From Acanthornis magna (taxonomy: Eukaryota; Chordata; Aves; Passeriformes; Acanthizidae): a stretch of 64,000 nucleotides of DNA. Positions 12,101-23,910 of the stretch are shown in pieces. The position numbers and the translations under genes were made by a program. Positions within the stretch are counted from its first letter, which is position 1; each line of letters starts with the position of its first letter. The stretch lies in contig JAWUZG010000175.1 in NCBI GenBank assembly GCA_036785705.1, positions 186,001 to 250,000 on the forward strand, read 5' to 3'. The notes below the pieces were generated by a model. That model saw only the letters and a program-made list of their open reading frames with translations, was not told the DNA's origin and made no database searches.

Positions 12101-14985
12101 AGCATAGGTGGAAGAAACCAGCTCATGGAATCTCTTCTGGGCTCAAAGGAGAGCGTTAGTTTTAGTAAGAAATTTTTGGTAAAGCCCAGATGCTGTAGAT
12201 TTCTATTGGGATTACAGTAGAAAGCAGAAATTTTGAAGGAGAGCTATAGGGATGTTCCTTACCCTTGATAGGGAAAGTTTTTCTGCAGATATAGATTATC
12301 ATGCAAACAGAAATGACTCTTTTCTTTTTTACCTCAGTGGATATTGGCATTGTTAGTGTGAAAAACATGTATGTATAAAAACCTGGAAGCTGGAAACCTT
12401 CCTTTGTGCATAAATAAATGTTTTTTTAGTAATAAATTAATTACAGCCTGTTTACTGAAGCACATTCTTATATCTTGTAGCCTCACTCAGCTATGTCAGA
12501 TATTTCTATGAAGAGTTAACCATTTGATCAATTAATGGCTTCAAAAAGCAAACCAAGAAGAACACCTACAGTTTTTGTGTTGTTTTCCCCTTTCCCAGCT
12601 CAGTAAAAACAACTTTTCCTGATTTCCTGAGGTTGGCAAAGGCTTTTCAACAGCTCTCTCTAAATCATTGAGAGTATTATATTTCAGCTTCCTGGAGGAA
12701 AATGAGCATGGTCTGAGTCAAGGCAGTAGTTTTAAGTGGTCCTCAGGGGCATAGCATCAAATTGCACTGTTGGTGCAATTTTTCTGTCATCATATGAAGG
12801 CAGCAGCTGTTGCATCAATGGAATTTTTGGATTAGGAAATTCTTGAGGCCAAATCCTGCCCTTGTTTCTATGGCCAGCTTGAAGCAGAACTTGTCCAGTG
12901 TGCAGGAGTGAAGACCAAGGCATGAAGTGCTATGAAAAGTCAGGTCTGGGAAGGCTGTGAAGCCAAACCATGTGTACATGATTGCTTGTGTTGAGTAGGA
13001 GCAGATGCAGAAGTGCCAGTCAGCTTTTTGTTGGAGAAGAGTAAAATTTGAAGTCTTGGTTCTTCCTTAAAGAAGTTCACCCTGGGCCAGAATTATTATT
13101 ACAAGCAGCATGTAAGTAACAGACCTGTGTCAACAGTGGAGCTGGATCTCCTGGAAATTACATTTGTTCCCAAAGCTCACTTTAGTTGGAGAAGCTTTTC
13201 TTAGCAGCTTTTTTTCCCCCTCCAACTGGTTTGCAAGTTCAGATTTTCCAGGTTCTTGAAGACTCAAGAAGTGCTTATCACTTGCTGTCAGCAGGATGGC
13301 AGACCTGTGTGTCTGTGTCCCCCAGAGCCTTCACTGGCACTCGCTGGCTTTTTTTGGGTTTCCCAGGACTTTACTCATGCAGGAGTGGGCACTGGTGTCA
13401 CATTGTGACCGTGGACAGTGTAAAGCCTTGGGAAGCTGTTTGTCCATGTTTGGTGTCGGGGACAGAGCTGTCCCAGGGCAGCAAGGCTGAGCTCCTCAGA
13501 GCACATTTCTATTTCTCGTGCTAAAATGTGTTTCTGAATACTAATTACCATTTACAACTATTTTAATGTCTGCTTAAGAACTTAGCTCAAGGGGAGAAAA
13601 AAAAATTATGGTAATAGTTTCAAAAGACCACAAAGGCCACATTTTTTAGCAAAGCATTTTGCTTGCTTTACATTAAACATGCCCTCAAGTTCCATATTTA
13701 TTTTTAATATATTACTCCTACATCTTCTCTTCCCCCATAGTGATTTTCCCTTGCTGAATAAGATCCACTCCGCTTTCCTTATCCCAAACAGAGCTGTCAA
13801 TCTTAAAGTTTAAATTGGCATCATCCTTTCCCAGCCCCAGCTGCCCTTGACTTTCTTCAAGTTTTTGTCAGTATGATCTAAGTATAGTGCACTTGTACCC
13901 ATATATTTTAAAATATATACTGGGTTTGTTTCTTTTAGGTAGTACCCAGTCTATCACAATGGTCAAAATTGTTTCTGGCATCCATGGAGATAATTATAAT
14001 ATGTCATAATGTTGTGAATAGTGTATTGTATTAATATCCTTACATCACATGGAGAATTCAAGATATGAAAAATTGTTCCAGATAGTCAGGAATCTAAAGA
14101 TTGTTTTTCTATACTCTTTAGCATGATTGATTAACAAACTTAGCTTAGATGAGAAATATCCCTATGAAGCTTTTCTGGATTTATTTTGACTGCAAATGAG
14201 ACCTGTTTCAAATTTTGAGCTGAGATGAAATGCATTTAACAAGGGTTATGGTATGATCAGTGGCAAAGCTATTAGAGAGAATTTCTTGCTATTTTTAAGG
14301 CCACACTGTTCCTTCTTCCTTCATCCCAGTGATTTTTATTTATTTTTTCTTCTTCCCCAAATATCTTTTTTTGTTTTGACAGGTTTTCTTGTTCAAATTT
14401 GTATTTTATTTTAAATCTTCAAAGCAAAAGACATCATTGCCATGGTGGATTGTAATACATGATATTTCTAACTGAACTTTTGGTCCACTTGTGAGAGTTC
14501 TCTGTTATGGAAGCTGCCAAGACCCCAGTGTGAATGCAGCATGGGTCTATGTATTTAGAATTTGGACATCACGTATATGTAGTAAAAGCCTGAATTTTGA
14601 TATGGTATGGATTATGTATTAAAAAGAAATTGGCATATTCAAACACATTTTATGATTTAAGGGATAAATAACATGTATTTGGTATAACAGTATCAAAGAT
14701 GCTCTATGCCAAAGAGTATTCAGACAATTTCCTGCAAAAGTTGGAGTTTGAATGAATAAGCTGTTAACTTTATTACCTTCAAGCCTTTGTATCTCTAAGT
14801 ACCACAATATCAGAGTTTCTGCCATAAAAATATGCAGTGTCTGACTGCAATACATATTGCGAACTGTTTAGTTGTAATATTTTGTTAATGAAACAGGGGT
14901 TTTTCCTGTATTTAGCTCCTGTTTGATAGTTCTATTTCAAAGAACACTAAACTCAAGAATTTATCTAATTTTATGCACTCCCAAT
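9180..14985. other. Unique non-coding DNA, no gene seen
   Basis: AT-rich sequence. A lysine- and glutamate-rich frame of 91 codons (10194-10469, +) reads more protein-like than its neighbours, but it lies in purine-rich DNA, lacks splice signals at its edges and matches nothing I know. An 18-bp perfect palindrome lies at 13901-13918. No further transposon was recognised. Confidence 0.55.
13901..13950. other. Perfect AT palindrome with nested inverted repeat
   Basis: ATATATTTTAAAATATAT (13901-13918) is its own reverse complement. Just before it is GTACCC, and just after it ACTGGGT, followed 18 nt later by ACCCAGT (13944-13950), so two overlapping small hairpins are possible. AT palindromes occur often by chance in AT-rich DNA; no function is claimed. 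Confidence 0.45.
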
Positions 14986-14990
14986 AAAGG

Positions 14991-15050
14991 AAGTTGGACT
15001 GGATGACATCTAGAGGCTCCTTCCAACCAATATTTCTATCACTGTTTGAT
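14991..15050 (+). mobile_element. CR1 LINE 3' end
   Basis: GTTGGACTGGATGACATCTA followed by GAGGCTCCTTCCAACCAATA is a close match to the very end of avian CR1 (the 'ttggactagatgatctttgaggtcccttccaaccc' segment). The terminal 'attctatgattct' satellite is degraded here to ATTTCTATCACTGTTTGAT. This is a short, 5'-truncated copy in + orientation. The upstream border is not clear and could lie up to about 50 bp earlier. Confidence 0.85.
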
Positions 15051-15690
15051 TATTAAAGATACCACTATTAAGTACTTGCAGCCTTGCAATTGTCACCTTT
15101 GACAGAGAGAGAGTAACAGATGCTTATAGTTTAATTTTATTCTTTTAAGAAGGAAAGTTTTTTAGAAGAAAAATGAAACCAAGACACAGCAATGTCAAAT
15201 GCAGTAATGGCCCTACCCTTACCCAACTCTCAGTGAGCATGTAAAGGCCTTAGTGGAGTTTGCTAGTTAACTCATTTAAGTTGTGAAATTCTTTGTAATA
15301 TAAGCAATATTGGTTTGTGGTTCCTGTGAAGTTTAGTCTGAAAGGGAATACGCTGGAGACTGTACCTCATAAAGAGCTTGTATCCCGTGTTACAGATGCT
15401 CATCTTAGGTGGGACAGAAGCAATTCTGAGAGTCAGAACAAGCAAGTTTTAGTTTTGGCCATTTTCCCTTCACCTTGGGGGCAGTGAAGTTCAAGTCATA
15501 AAGTGCTTTTGCTGAGACTGAGCTTTCCGGTTGCATATCAGTGTTCCAGCTGGAGTTCTTATTTTTTTTCCTGAATCCTTGGGTTCACTCCATTTTTTCA
15601 TTTAACTCTGGTAATCAAAAAAGGAATGATCATCAAGCCACCTAAATTATATCCACACTCCTGTGTAGTTTATTGCACTGTTAAGTAACT

Positions 15691-15756
15691 CTTTGTTTGA
15701 TTTGTTTTACAGGTAAGTAGCACTTAGAACTGGATAGTCAACAATTTATGGTAAGT
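15691..15756 (+). promoter_or_regulatory. Candidate recursive-splice (ratchet) site
   Basis: A pyrimidine-rich stretch (CTTTGTTTGATTTGTTTTAC) ends in the dinucleotide AG at 15711-15712 and is directly followed by GTAAGT at 15713-15718, so the 3' splice site and a near-perfect 5' splice site abut with no exon between them. This is the textbook recursive-splicing motif: the upstream exon joins at 15712 and regenerates a donor that is then used to remove the rest of the intron. A second strong donor (ATG then GTAAGTAT) follows at 15751. A branch-point region with A residues lies around 15680-15690, but I see no perfect consensus. Among AG-GTRAGT juxtapositions I could find on either strand, this is the only one with a good pyrimidine tract. 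The motif is seen directly; its use in splicing is inferred. Confidence 0.5.
15713..15750 (+). other. Candidate 38-nt RS-exon (cryptic or poison exon)
   Basis: This segment is bounded by the strong acceptor ending at 15712 and by the donor GTAAGT at 15751-15756. Its length of 38 nt is not a multiple of three. All three frames hit a stop within the first 15 nt: TAG at position 13 in frame one, TAA at position 2 in frame two, and TAG at position 6 in frame three. Inclusion in a transcript that is already being translated would therefore truncate it, which is the behaviour described for vertebrate RS-exons. The alternative is that it is a chance pair of splice-like sites in intronic DNA. No protein is proposed. 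Confidence 0.45.
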
Positions 15757-16287
15757 ATATTTTGTAATTAGCAAAACTAAAATTAAACTCCTGTTTTGTT
15801 CTTTAAAGGGAATAGACAAAGTAGGGGGTTAATCATACAATAGCATTTGTTTCAGATGCTAATCAGAATGTTTGAAGATGTCATTGGGTTTATATTTTTC
15901 TCCTTGAAGTGTTATTCATCTGTTAGAGGAAGAAATAAATACAAATACTCTTGGCAATATTTCAAGGAAGTTGAGCAAACAATATTTACTTTAAACACAG
16001 TAAACAAATGAAGGTTTATTTTTTATTCTCAACTCCTTTCAGTTATAGTAATCTTGGAAGTTGTTTTAACTAAATTAAAATCTCACACACAAATGCAGTG
16101 TGTAAACTTTAGTGTCCCTATAACTTTTTCTGCCACAGGATAACTAAGGCTCTAATGCTTATCCAGTCTTTGGCTTGATGAAAATACTATTAACACTGAG
16201 TTCTTATTTATGCAGTATAATGAACAGATCTTAGATCTTGCTTCCTAAAATATGCCTGTGTCAGTTCCCTTCCCCTTCAGCTGGGGA

Positions 16288-16345
16288 AATAATCACAGAA
16301 TAGTTGCAAGGGACCTCTGGAGACCATGTAGTCCAAGCCAATAGT
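16288..16345 (-). mobile_element. CR1 LINE 3' end, minus strand
   Basis: AATCACAGAATAGTTGCAAG followed by GGACCTCTGGAGACCATGTA and GTCCAAGCC is the reverse complement of the CR1 3' terminus, including one copy of the terminal octamer-type repeat. Beyond about 16345 the similarity fades. The following CpG-poor sequence up to about 16440 may be a degraded continuation. Confidence 0.85.
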
Positions 16346-16865
16346 GGTGAAGTGACCCTAATAGTAGCAATAGTGTGAAAAGATATCCTCAGCCACTCTC
16401 AGGGCTCTGACAAGGCTTGCCATCCCCTGTGGGTGCACAGGTGTTATAAAATAAATCCAGTTTTTCTGGTGTATATCACTGCTCTCATTATTTTAAAGTC
16501 TTAGTATGGTACTCAGTTGCTGCCCAAGCAAACTTTAAAATTCAAATGTTCAGTTTTAGCTTTTTAACTTCCCAGCCTCTCCAGAAGCAGTTGTTATACT
16601 GTTAATATACTGTGAAAGGTGTTACAGCTTTGCACTGCAGTGTTGGGAATTAATAAGTGTACATGGCACATTTTTTCTTGTGGTAAGACTGATAGGCTCT
16701 CCGCACTTGACACTGATGCTGTTTGAGCACTTGATCCTCTTAGAAAGTGACTGTGTTTTCCTCCCTGTAGTTTTAACTTTGTAGAAGTTTTTTTTTTTTT
16801 GTTGTCACTCAACTCCATAGAATTCTTACTTGATGGGGGGGTTTTTGTTTGGTTTGGTTTGTTTT

Positions 16866-17040
16866 TTTAGTAAGATTTTTTCCTTTCTTCTCTTCACAGG
16901 TGGATTTTTTTTTTTTCTCTTGGGGACATTTTTATTTTGAATTCATATTGTTCTCTTTAACTGTTCACACAACTCGCTCATCCTTAGTCATGGAGGATTT
17001 TTCTTTCAACTTCGCCGTGCATTAATGACACCAGTAAGTT
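16866..17040 (+). other. Cryptic-exon candidate with strong acceptor
   Basis: The pyrimidine-rich TTTTTTCCTTTCTTCTCTTC precedes CACAG ending at 16899, a very good 3' splice site. A good donor (CCA then GTAAGTTT) follows at 17034, giving a possible exon of about 134 nt. The frame that stays open longest contains a run of phenylalanines from a T12 tract and stops near its end, so it does not look like a coding exon. Such pairs arise by chance; I list it because both sites are strong and lie only about 1.2 kb downstream of the recursive-splice candidate on the same strand. Confidence 0.25.
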
Positions 17041-17044
17041 TATG

Positions 17045-20000
17045 ACCTAGTCTATGTTTGTTTTAAATTTCAGTAATTCATTTGTGTTTTTTATAACAGT
17101 GCCCTAATTATCTGATCTTCTTTGACTAAGCTTTTCTCATTTTCCCATGGCATCTTCTCCAGAGGTTTACTTGTGCTGCCTGCTTTCTGTCATCTTTTGT
17201 AAACTGTTCTGCCACAGGATTATTGCTCTACATCAGCTAACACTTTTTTCTCTGAGATTTTTTTTAAAAAATGCATATTTTTGTATGCACATGCAAAAGT
17301 GAGGTAGATGTGAAGTCACATTTAAACACGGGCTGACAGAGCAATAAAATATGTTCACTAAAACTGTCTAGACCCACGTCTGCACATGGAGTTACATCTT
17401 CTTTGCAGAGGCCAACTCTGAATTTCTTCTGCTCTTTGAGACACCATTATCACCTTGCATCAGTGTTCTATCTCCTGCCTGCTAAGTTGGTTACATTGTT
17501 GTTTTTCCAAAAATTTAATTTTTTGAAGGTGGGTTACAGGGCTGGTTTAGACAAATAGGAAGGAAGAATGGATGTTTTTCATTTGTGTTTTCATTTGTCC
17601 TGTCTCTCAGAAGTGAGGAGGGGAGTCTTACAGTTCTTCCTGGCAGACTCAGCTCATGGTTCCCCTTTAGGAAAGGATTTCAAGAGGTGATTTCCTACTC
17701 TAGTGTCACATGTTGGGCCTGGAGTTAAGAAAATCTAAAAGGATCTGCTGACTAGGATTTGGCTATCCCAGTTCAAGCCACTAGCAGTTTTTTTGCAGAA
17801 AAAGTTACCTCTGAACAGCAGAGGTAACAAAAATCTCCCTAGTCGTCCTGCTAATTCACTATTTCTCTTGTGGAGTCTTTTAATGTACTTTTTACATAAC
17901 TTTCAATATGTTCTCCTAAGATTGTATGTATGTCTTGCATATCTTTCACCTTTTATCCAGAAATATCCAGAAATACTTCACCTTTCACTCCAGAAATGGA
18001 GTATATCATATATGCTTCTCGTACTGCAAAAACAGTAAGTCTTTTGGTTAAAGTGAGAACTGAAATGTTATCACAAGACACTCTGAAAAAATATGAGGCA
18101 TCTCTTTAAAATAATATCCCTTATTCTTGAAGTGTCAAATAATTTTTTGTGCAATTTTTCCAGAGACTGGTTATTTAGACTGAGATAAAATTAATGAAAA
18201 TTAAAATTTTCTCATATGTGAGAAATTTCTTGCATCTTCAGCTGTGTTTTATTGTGGCAAATGGTCTCAAAGGCAATGCCTTACATGCATGAAACTTTCT
18301 AGAAAAGTGACTAGTGAGTACACCTATGAGATTTATGACAATACTTCTAGAGGTCATTTTTCTTATTTGCTTTTACCTGGGATTTGCTATGCTGAAGCAC
18401 TTGAAAATAAGCTATTTCTTCAAAGAAACTGATGAAGATTTGTGCTCTAAAGATGGGAGTTTTCACCTCCTGTTCTGGATGAGCCTGTTTATTAAAAACA
18501 GCCTTAACAGAAAGATCATCTTCTGGTAATCTGTTGACTGTGGTTTGGTTTGGGCACTGTTGGGCATCTTCCCCGGATGGGCTTTCTGACAGTATTGGAA
18601 AGGCAAGTCTGTTCTCATTTCCACTGGCAGCAAGCTGCAGCCGTGATCATTTAGTTTCACCATAAAATTTCAGGCACTGTTTCTTTGTTGTTTTTCCTTT
18701 GGTACCTCTTTTGCTCTTGTACTCTTAATTTTGAAGCAACACAAAATTCTGGCCAGGAAATAGGCCTTACCTTTTCCTAAGAGTCATCAGCATTGCAAAA
18801 AGATTTGTAATACAGCAATCATCAGCTGAAATGGTGGTACTCTTCCCTTTGTCTCAGCAATTGTACAATACTTCCCTTTTATAGGCAGTCAAGATTAGCT
18901 CTCCTATTGGCTTTAGATGGTAGGGATTTACTCTCATATAGCACCAAAATCATAAGCAATAGAGATAATTACACTGGAACCAATGCATCTAAGTAAAGCA
19001 GTTAGATTATGTATTTATTAAAATAATAATAAAATATCAGTTCATCTCTGTTTGACTCCATCTTAACCTGCACCTGTCATATTCACCATTTTATAACACT
19101 TTCATTACTGTGTTTCTCTCAGTGAAGGAATAAGAACTGTGCATGACTGAGAGATGCAACTGAGACTTTCAGTTCTCAATGAGTTACCCTGCTACATTTC
19201 CATCTTATGGTGCTTCTAAATGTTTTATGCTAGCTGCCTTATTGGAATATGGAAGATGAAAATTTAGGTGCTGTCTTGATAATGTGAAAGGTATGCTCCC
19301 ACTTTCACTAGGCTTTCTAAAAGCTTTGGAAAAGGAATGATAGCAAAAGGGATATTTTATATAGCAAAAAGACATGGCACTAATTTCTTCCATCCAAAAA
19401 TGTAAAATCTTTGTTTTGTGTGAGAGGATAACTACCTGAGTGTTTGACTTGCCAAAAAAGTTGAAGGGATTGATTGAAGATTTTATGGTTCAGTAGTTGT
19501 TGAAATGTAACAGGTAACTGATGCTGTTTTGGTTGTTTCCTACTATTTCTTTAACATCCTTTAAAACAAACCCTCTTTTTAACTTTTCTAAACATTAAAA
19601 CTTGCATCAAGCAATAAATTTGTTGATTGGTTTCCTGAGAGTGGAAGGGTCTCAATCTGATATTGTTTAAATTTCCCAGTTTCCAGGGTGAAGGAGCATT
19701 TATAGAACAGCACAAGAGGCAATTTCGCTGCTTTGCTTTGTCAGCGTGCCTCAGGAGGAAGATCTGAGGGACCACATCTGGATTTACGAGAGGATGTCCC
19801 TCTTTTTGTGCTTTTCATCCCTTTTCCTGTCTGCAGGCCCTTTCAACAGTGTTGCAAATTAACACTAACTTCTGGGGGGGCTTTGAAGATGTTGGGTGCT
19901 CGCCTACAGTCTGGGCTGACACTGCCAAGATAATGTCCCTGAGCAATCAGGTGCTGCTAAATTGTGATGATCAGAATGGTTTGTTGGGACAAATTCATAG

Positions 20001-21950
20001 TCGTGGCTTATGGAGGAATTTCTGTTCCCTGTTACAATTTTTTTCTGAGCTTTTATTATTTTCTATGTAATGCTTTCACAACAACAGCCATTTTATTAAC
20101 TTGACTTTGAAGCTGAAAAACTACAAACTAGAGGCAGCTTAAGTGATGTTTATGCCCCACTTAGAGCAAGGGGGTTACCTGGGCCCTGGCACTGCTACTG
20201 TGTGGGTCCTCTCCTCTACATCCAGACCATTCTGAATGTGGGCAAGAGCAGGATCTCATCCTTCAGCTAAGCAGCACAATCTGGTTGTGAGCAGGGATGC
20301 TGATGCCCCTGATATGCTGGCCATGCCTGGGATCCCATGCCCTGTAATTCAGTGAGTGACTAATAGGGAAATCTGGCATATTTTTTTGACAGTAAAAATC
20401 ACAGGATCTTGTAGAGGCAAACAAGGCAGTTTCAGTGGAGCTGTGCCTGCTGAGATAGTAAGCTGTGATAAAACACAGTCTGAAAATAATTTAGCTCTTT
20501 TTGGAAGGAAACAATTCAGAGTATATATGCTTAAAGTCCTTGCGGGTTTAGTCATTGTCTAATGTAACTACAACAAAAATTCAAATCCTATTCCTATGAT
20601 GAGCTTCCATGTGGTTATCACTGAGACATGGTCATTTGTCAAAACTGAATGGACCACCAAAAATGAGTGTCTCAACAACTGCATCTATATTCATGTTTTA
20701 ATTCAGATCAGGGATGCTCCTCTGAAGTGAATTTCCTAGTTGGTCCCCTTTGATTGGTCTTGGTTGAACAGCAGTGCACGAAGAATGTGAAGTTGATGTT
20801 TTTTTTTTTAATGAGACTAAACTAGAGGATGTGCTCAGGGAGTCTTGAATGCACACCAGGTACGTGTGAGCTTCAGGACAAGGCATCAAAGCAGAGCTAG
20901 TCTGAAGTTTGAACAGAGAAACAGCAAAATCTGAAATACATAGAGTAGGGATGACAGATCCTCAGCAGTGTATTTTGGTATATAGATCAGTTCATATTTG
21001 CCTGTAATAGTGCTTAGTACTGGTAAAATACCACAGAAATGTGTGTTATTCTGCACGTCGGAAAGTGAGTCTTAGTATGTGAGGAATGTCAAAGCTGAGA
21101 ATTTGGAATGGATGTCTCTGCCCAGTTTTAAAATGTATTTATGCATATTTAGCATTTCTGCAACTGAAAAACTAATTCTTGATTGTATCCAAAAAGAGGA
21201 CCCTTGCTTTAGTGTTAGAGATGCAAGAACCTCTTCCTTCAGTTGCAGGGTGAGTGCAGCTCACTCTGCAGAGCTCTGTAGTGATGTGCTGTGCCTTTTC
21301 CACATACTCTGAAGAATGAGTCCAAAGAAAAATGACTCTTTGGGGTCAATGGCAAATAAACCTTCCCTCCTTTTCTTACAGGTGGTCCTTAATCCCCAGA
21401 AAAATCAGAGCAGCTAGTTGTGTTGGGGCATTGTTGCTGTGTCTTAGTCTTACGCATACTTTGGAGAATGAAGGTTGCTGTGAGTTTTAGCAAAATTCTG
21501 TTCCAGGCACTGTGCAAAGCTTCAGTGCCTCTCCATGTCCCAGGTGAGCATGTCTGAGTAACAACACAATGATCCAGCTCATGAAGCTGCAGAATGAAGT
21601 CCTGTGTTACTGAAGGCTGCAGCAAGAGGTCATGAAGTGGCTGGTGTGACTAAACTAGTGTGGCAGTGTTAGGGAGGCTGCTGCTGAATGAGAGAGAAAA
21701 ACGGACTGGAAAAGACAAGAGTCAAGGAGCAGAGATGAGCGCCCTGTAAAAAACATTCATAGGCCATAACAGAGTCCAACAAAGGTTTTTTAATTAGTAA
21801 CACTAAAGATGGGTTAGAAAATTGCACCTGGACCAGCATTATTCACATATGGGGTGAAGTTCGTAAGGATTTAATTTCAGCAGTAATAGTTTCCTCTTAT
21901 AAATAACAGTCTGAAGCTGCTACACCAAGGAGGTTGCTGTTATTGCCTTA
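17045..21950. other. Unique non-coding DNA, no gene seen
   Basis: AT-rich sequence with many stops. Open frames here stay under about 80 codons and have no recognisable features. I see no transposon ends. Confidence 0.55.
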
Positions 21951-21952
21951 TT

Positions 21953-21990
21953 GGGGGGGGTGGGGGGGTGGGAAGTGAATACTGGAGGGG
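21953..21990 (+). other. G-run block, possible G-quadruplex
   Basis: Runs of 8 and 7 G separated by a single T, then GGG, and GGAGGGG about 12 nt later, all on the + strand. Four G-runs within 38 nt satisfy the usual loose G-quadruplex pattern. In AT-rich surroundings this is a clear local outlier. Runs of this length are also prone to length errors in sequencing. Confidence 0.6.
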
Positions 21991-22849
21991 TGAAATTGCT
22001 TGTTTCAAGTCACTCAGCTGATCCAAACAGATTGAGCAGCAATTCCCAGTCTCCCTAAAGTATCAGAGCAGTGCATAGTGTGTGCAGTATATATAAACCA
22101 ACAAACACCAGTTTGTGACTCTGTGGCACAGCATGGCGGGGCTCACCCAGCATCTGGGAGCTGCCTCCTCAGTACCTGGATCTGGGATAGGGAGGAGGAA
22201 GACTGGGGGTGGACTTGTCCTTCTCCCACAAGTGGCCAAGGTCTTCCAGTTGCTACCAAAAACTATGTGCAGTCATGCAAAATTAATACATAATCCAAGT
22301 GTGTAGGTTGAGTGGTTGATATGAGCTACTGTGGTGGCCAAATTTTGTTGAGTGCCAATACTGTCAGCAAGTTGTCCCTCATCATTTTGTAGGTATTAGT
22401 AAGTTCATTTCGTGTTCTTTGATAGTGCTTATTATCTAAATTATTTTAAATGGTTTGTGTCAGTTCAGTAAATACTGGTTATGATTTAAAAAGCATTTTC
22501 ACAGGTGCTTTACTACATTTGTATTCAAGAGGCATATGCTCCTTTGCATACATCATATAGATAGGCAGTCACTTTCAGAAGTTGATGTTTCACCCATGTA
22601 TGGATGGATTTCTATGAGATGAAGTAGAGACTTCTCTGTCAGAGAAAACCATTGTAACTCTCAAATTCTTTGGTCTTGTCATTTTATTCCAAAGCGTGCA
22701 AATGACTTCCAGGCATAAAATCTCCAGAAAGTATTCGTAACTTTGCATGAGGAGCCTGATCCAAAGGTTTCCTTCTTTCAAAGCTGCTGGAAAGTAGGCA
22801 GCATGTGTGTCACCTGCCAGAGCAGCCTCAAGCTCTAGCTCACCCTCCT

Positions 22850-23181
22850 CGTGGCAGATCTGTACTCAGGCTGTATTCATGGCACCGTGCTGGCTTCTGC
22901 TTTAGTTACCAGATCCACTTTCACACCTTCCGACTTGTCTTCCAGGCTTCCGAGGGAGGCCCGACCATGTCAGGGTGGGTGTGTGAAGGGTGAAAGTGAA
23001 GCAGGGATGTCGAGAAGGCTTTCCAGGCGTTCCTGCCAGCCCCTTTCTCTGCCCGCTGTCCCTGTGCTCGGTGTCGCTCCCGCGCTGCATTCTCCCTCCT
23101 GTCCAGTGGATGGCAATGATGTCCCGGTTTTGCTCGAAGGGAGCCGGTGCCCCATCCACGATGGGTGTGCCACGTTCCCGA
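22850..23181. promoter_or_regulatory. CpG-rich patch (CpG-island-like)
   Basis: I count 18 CpG dinucleotides in about 332 bp, including CCCGCGC and several isolated CCG and TCG, whereas the kilobases around it have almost none. The patch is also visibly GC-rich. Overlapping open frames occur on both strands (118 codons +, 97, 94 and 80 codons -), which is expected when stops are rare; none resembles a known protein. A dense CpG cluster that has escaped decay suggests a sequence that is unmethylated in the germ line, such as a promoter or enhancer of an unannotated transcript, or a recent GC-rich insertion. No TATA box or transcript can be shown. Confidence 0.45.
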
Positions 23182-23217
23182 GGACTGCATCCCAATTATT
23201 CCCATGATTCATTTTTA

Positions 23218-23310
23218 CTACTACTACTTCTCTTTTTTTTTTCTTATACTTTTTTTCTTCCCCCCTCCCCCCCTTTCCTTTTAAAATTATTTTCTCCCCA
23301 TTCCCTGTAA
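23218..23310 (+). repeat. Long pyrimidine tract
   Basis: About 65 nt, nearly all C and T (23221-23284, interrupted by a few A), containing T10, T7, C6-7 and C7-8 runs, then a T- and C-rich tail to CTGTAAG. It directly follows the CpG-rich patch. It may adopt triplex (H-DNA) structure or act as a pyrimidine tract for splicing, but no strong AG acceptor closes it. Simple slippage DNA is the default reading. Confidence 0.6.
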
Positions 23311-23439
23311 GCTAACTGTGCTGTTGTGATGGTCTGTGGTGCCGACTCAGGATATTTTGGCTTAGATTTAGTTAAGCACTTGCACAGATGTCACTGATTC
23401 TGTGTGATCGTAGACCTCTTACGAAATGCCATGATAAAG

Positions 23440-23495
23440 GAGGACAGGCTTCATGATTAAATGGCCCCTTCCAGACCTTAAATATTATGAATCTC
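23440..23495 (+). mobile_element. Possible degraded CR1 3' end
   Basis: ATGGCCCCTTCCAGACCTTA followed by AATATTATGAATCTC resembles the CR1 3' terminus ('atggtcccttccaacctaaatattctatgaatc'). The match is short and lacks the upstream 'ttggactagatga' block in clean form, so it could be coincidental. Confidence 0.4.
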
Positions 23496-23910
23496 ACTTC
23501 TGCGGTACAGTGGAAAGACGATTAGGACTTCCTACACTACGAAGGAAGAAAGGGAGGTGAAATTTTTAACTGAAACTTCCAAATATATTTCTCCTACTTC
23601 CACAACCTCAGGGTCAACTGCTCTAGGTAACAGGAACTTTAATTACTTTCAGTAACTTGCCAGGGACAAACACTATTTATGTGCCATATCTACTACCATC
23701 ATGATACCATAAACATGCTGCTGTTGGGAATGGTTTCTACTGCCTAGTTTCTATGTAAATATCCAAAAATGCGTGCATTTTGGAGATGCTGGGGTTTTCT
23801 AGCTACCACTTAATTATATGAAAACTGAACTAGACTACATTTGGTAAGAATTGGCTATAAACCAAAGGGTCTATTCTTTAGACAGACTAATCAGTAAAAA
23901 AATCCACGAT

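Noticed and set aside
21225..21260. TTGCAG-G-GTGAGT near-juxtaposed splice sites
   Set aside because: One extra G separates acceptor and donor, so a regenerated donor would leave a stray base; it does not fit the recursive-splice pattern.
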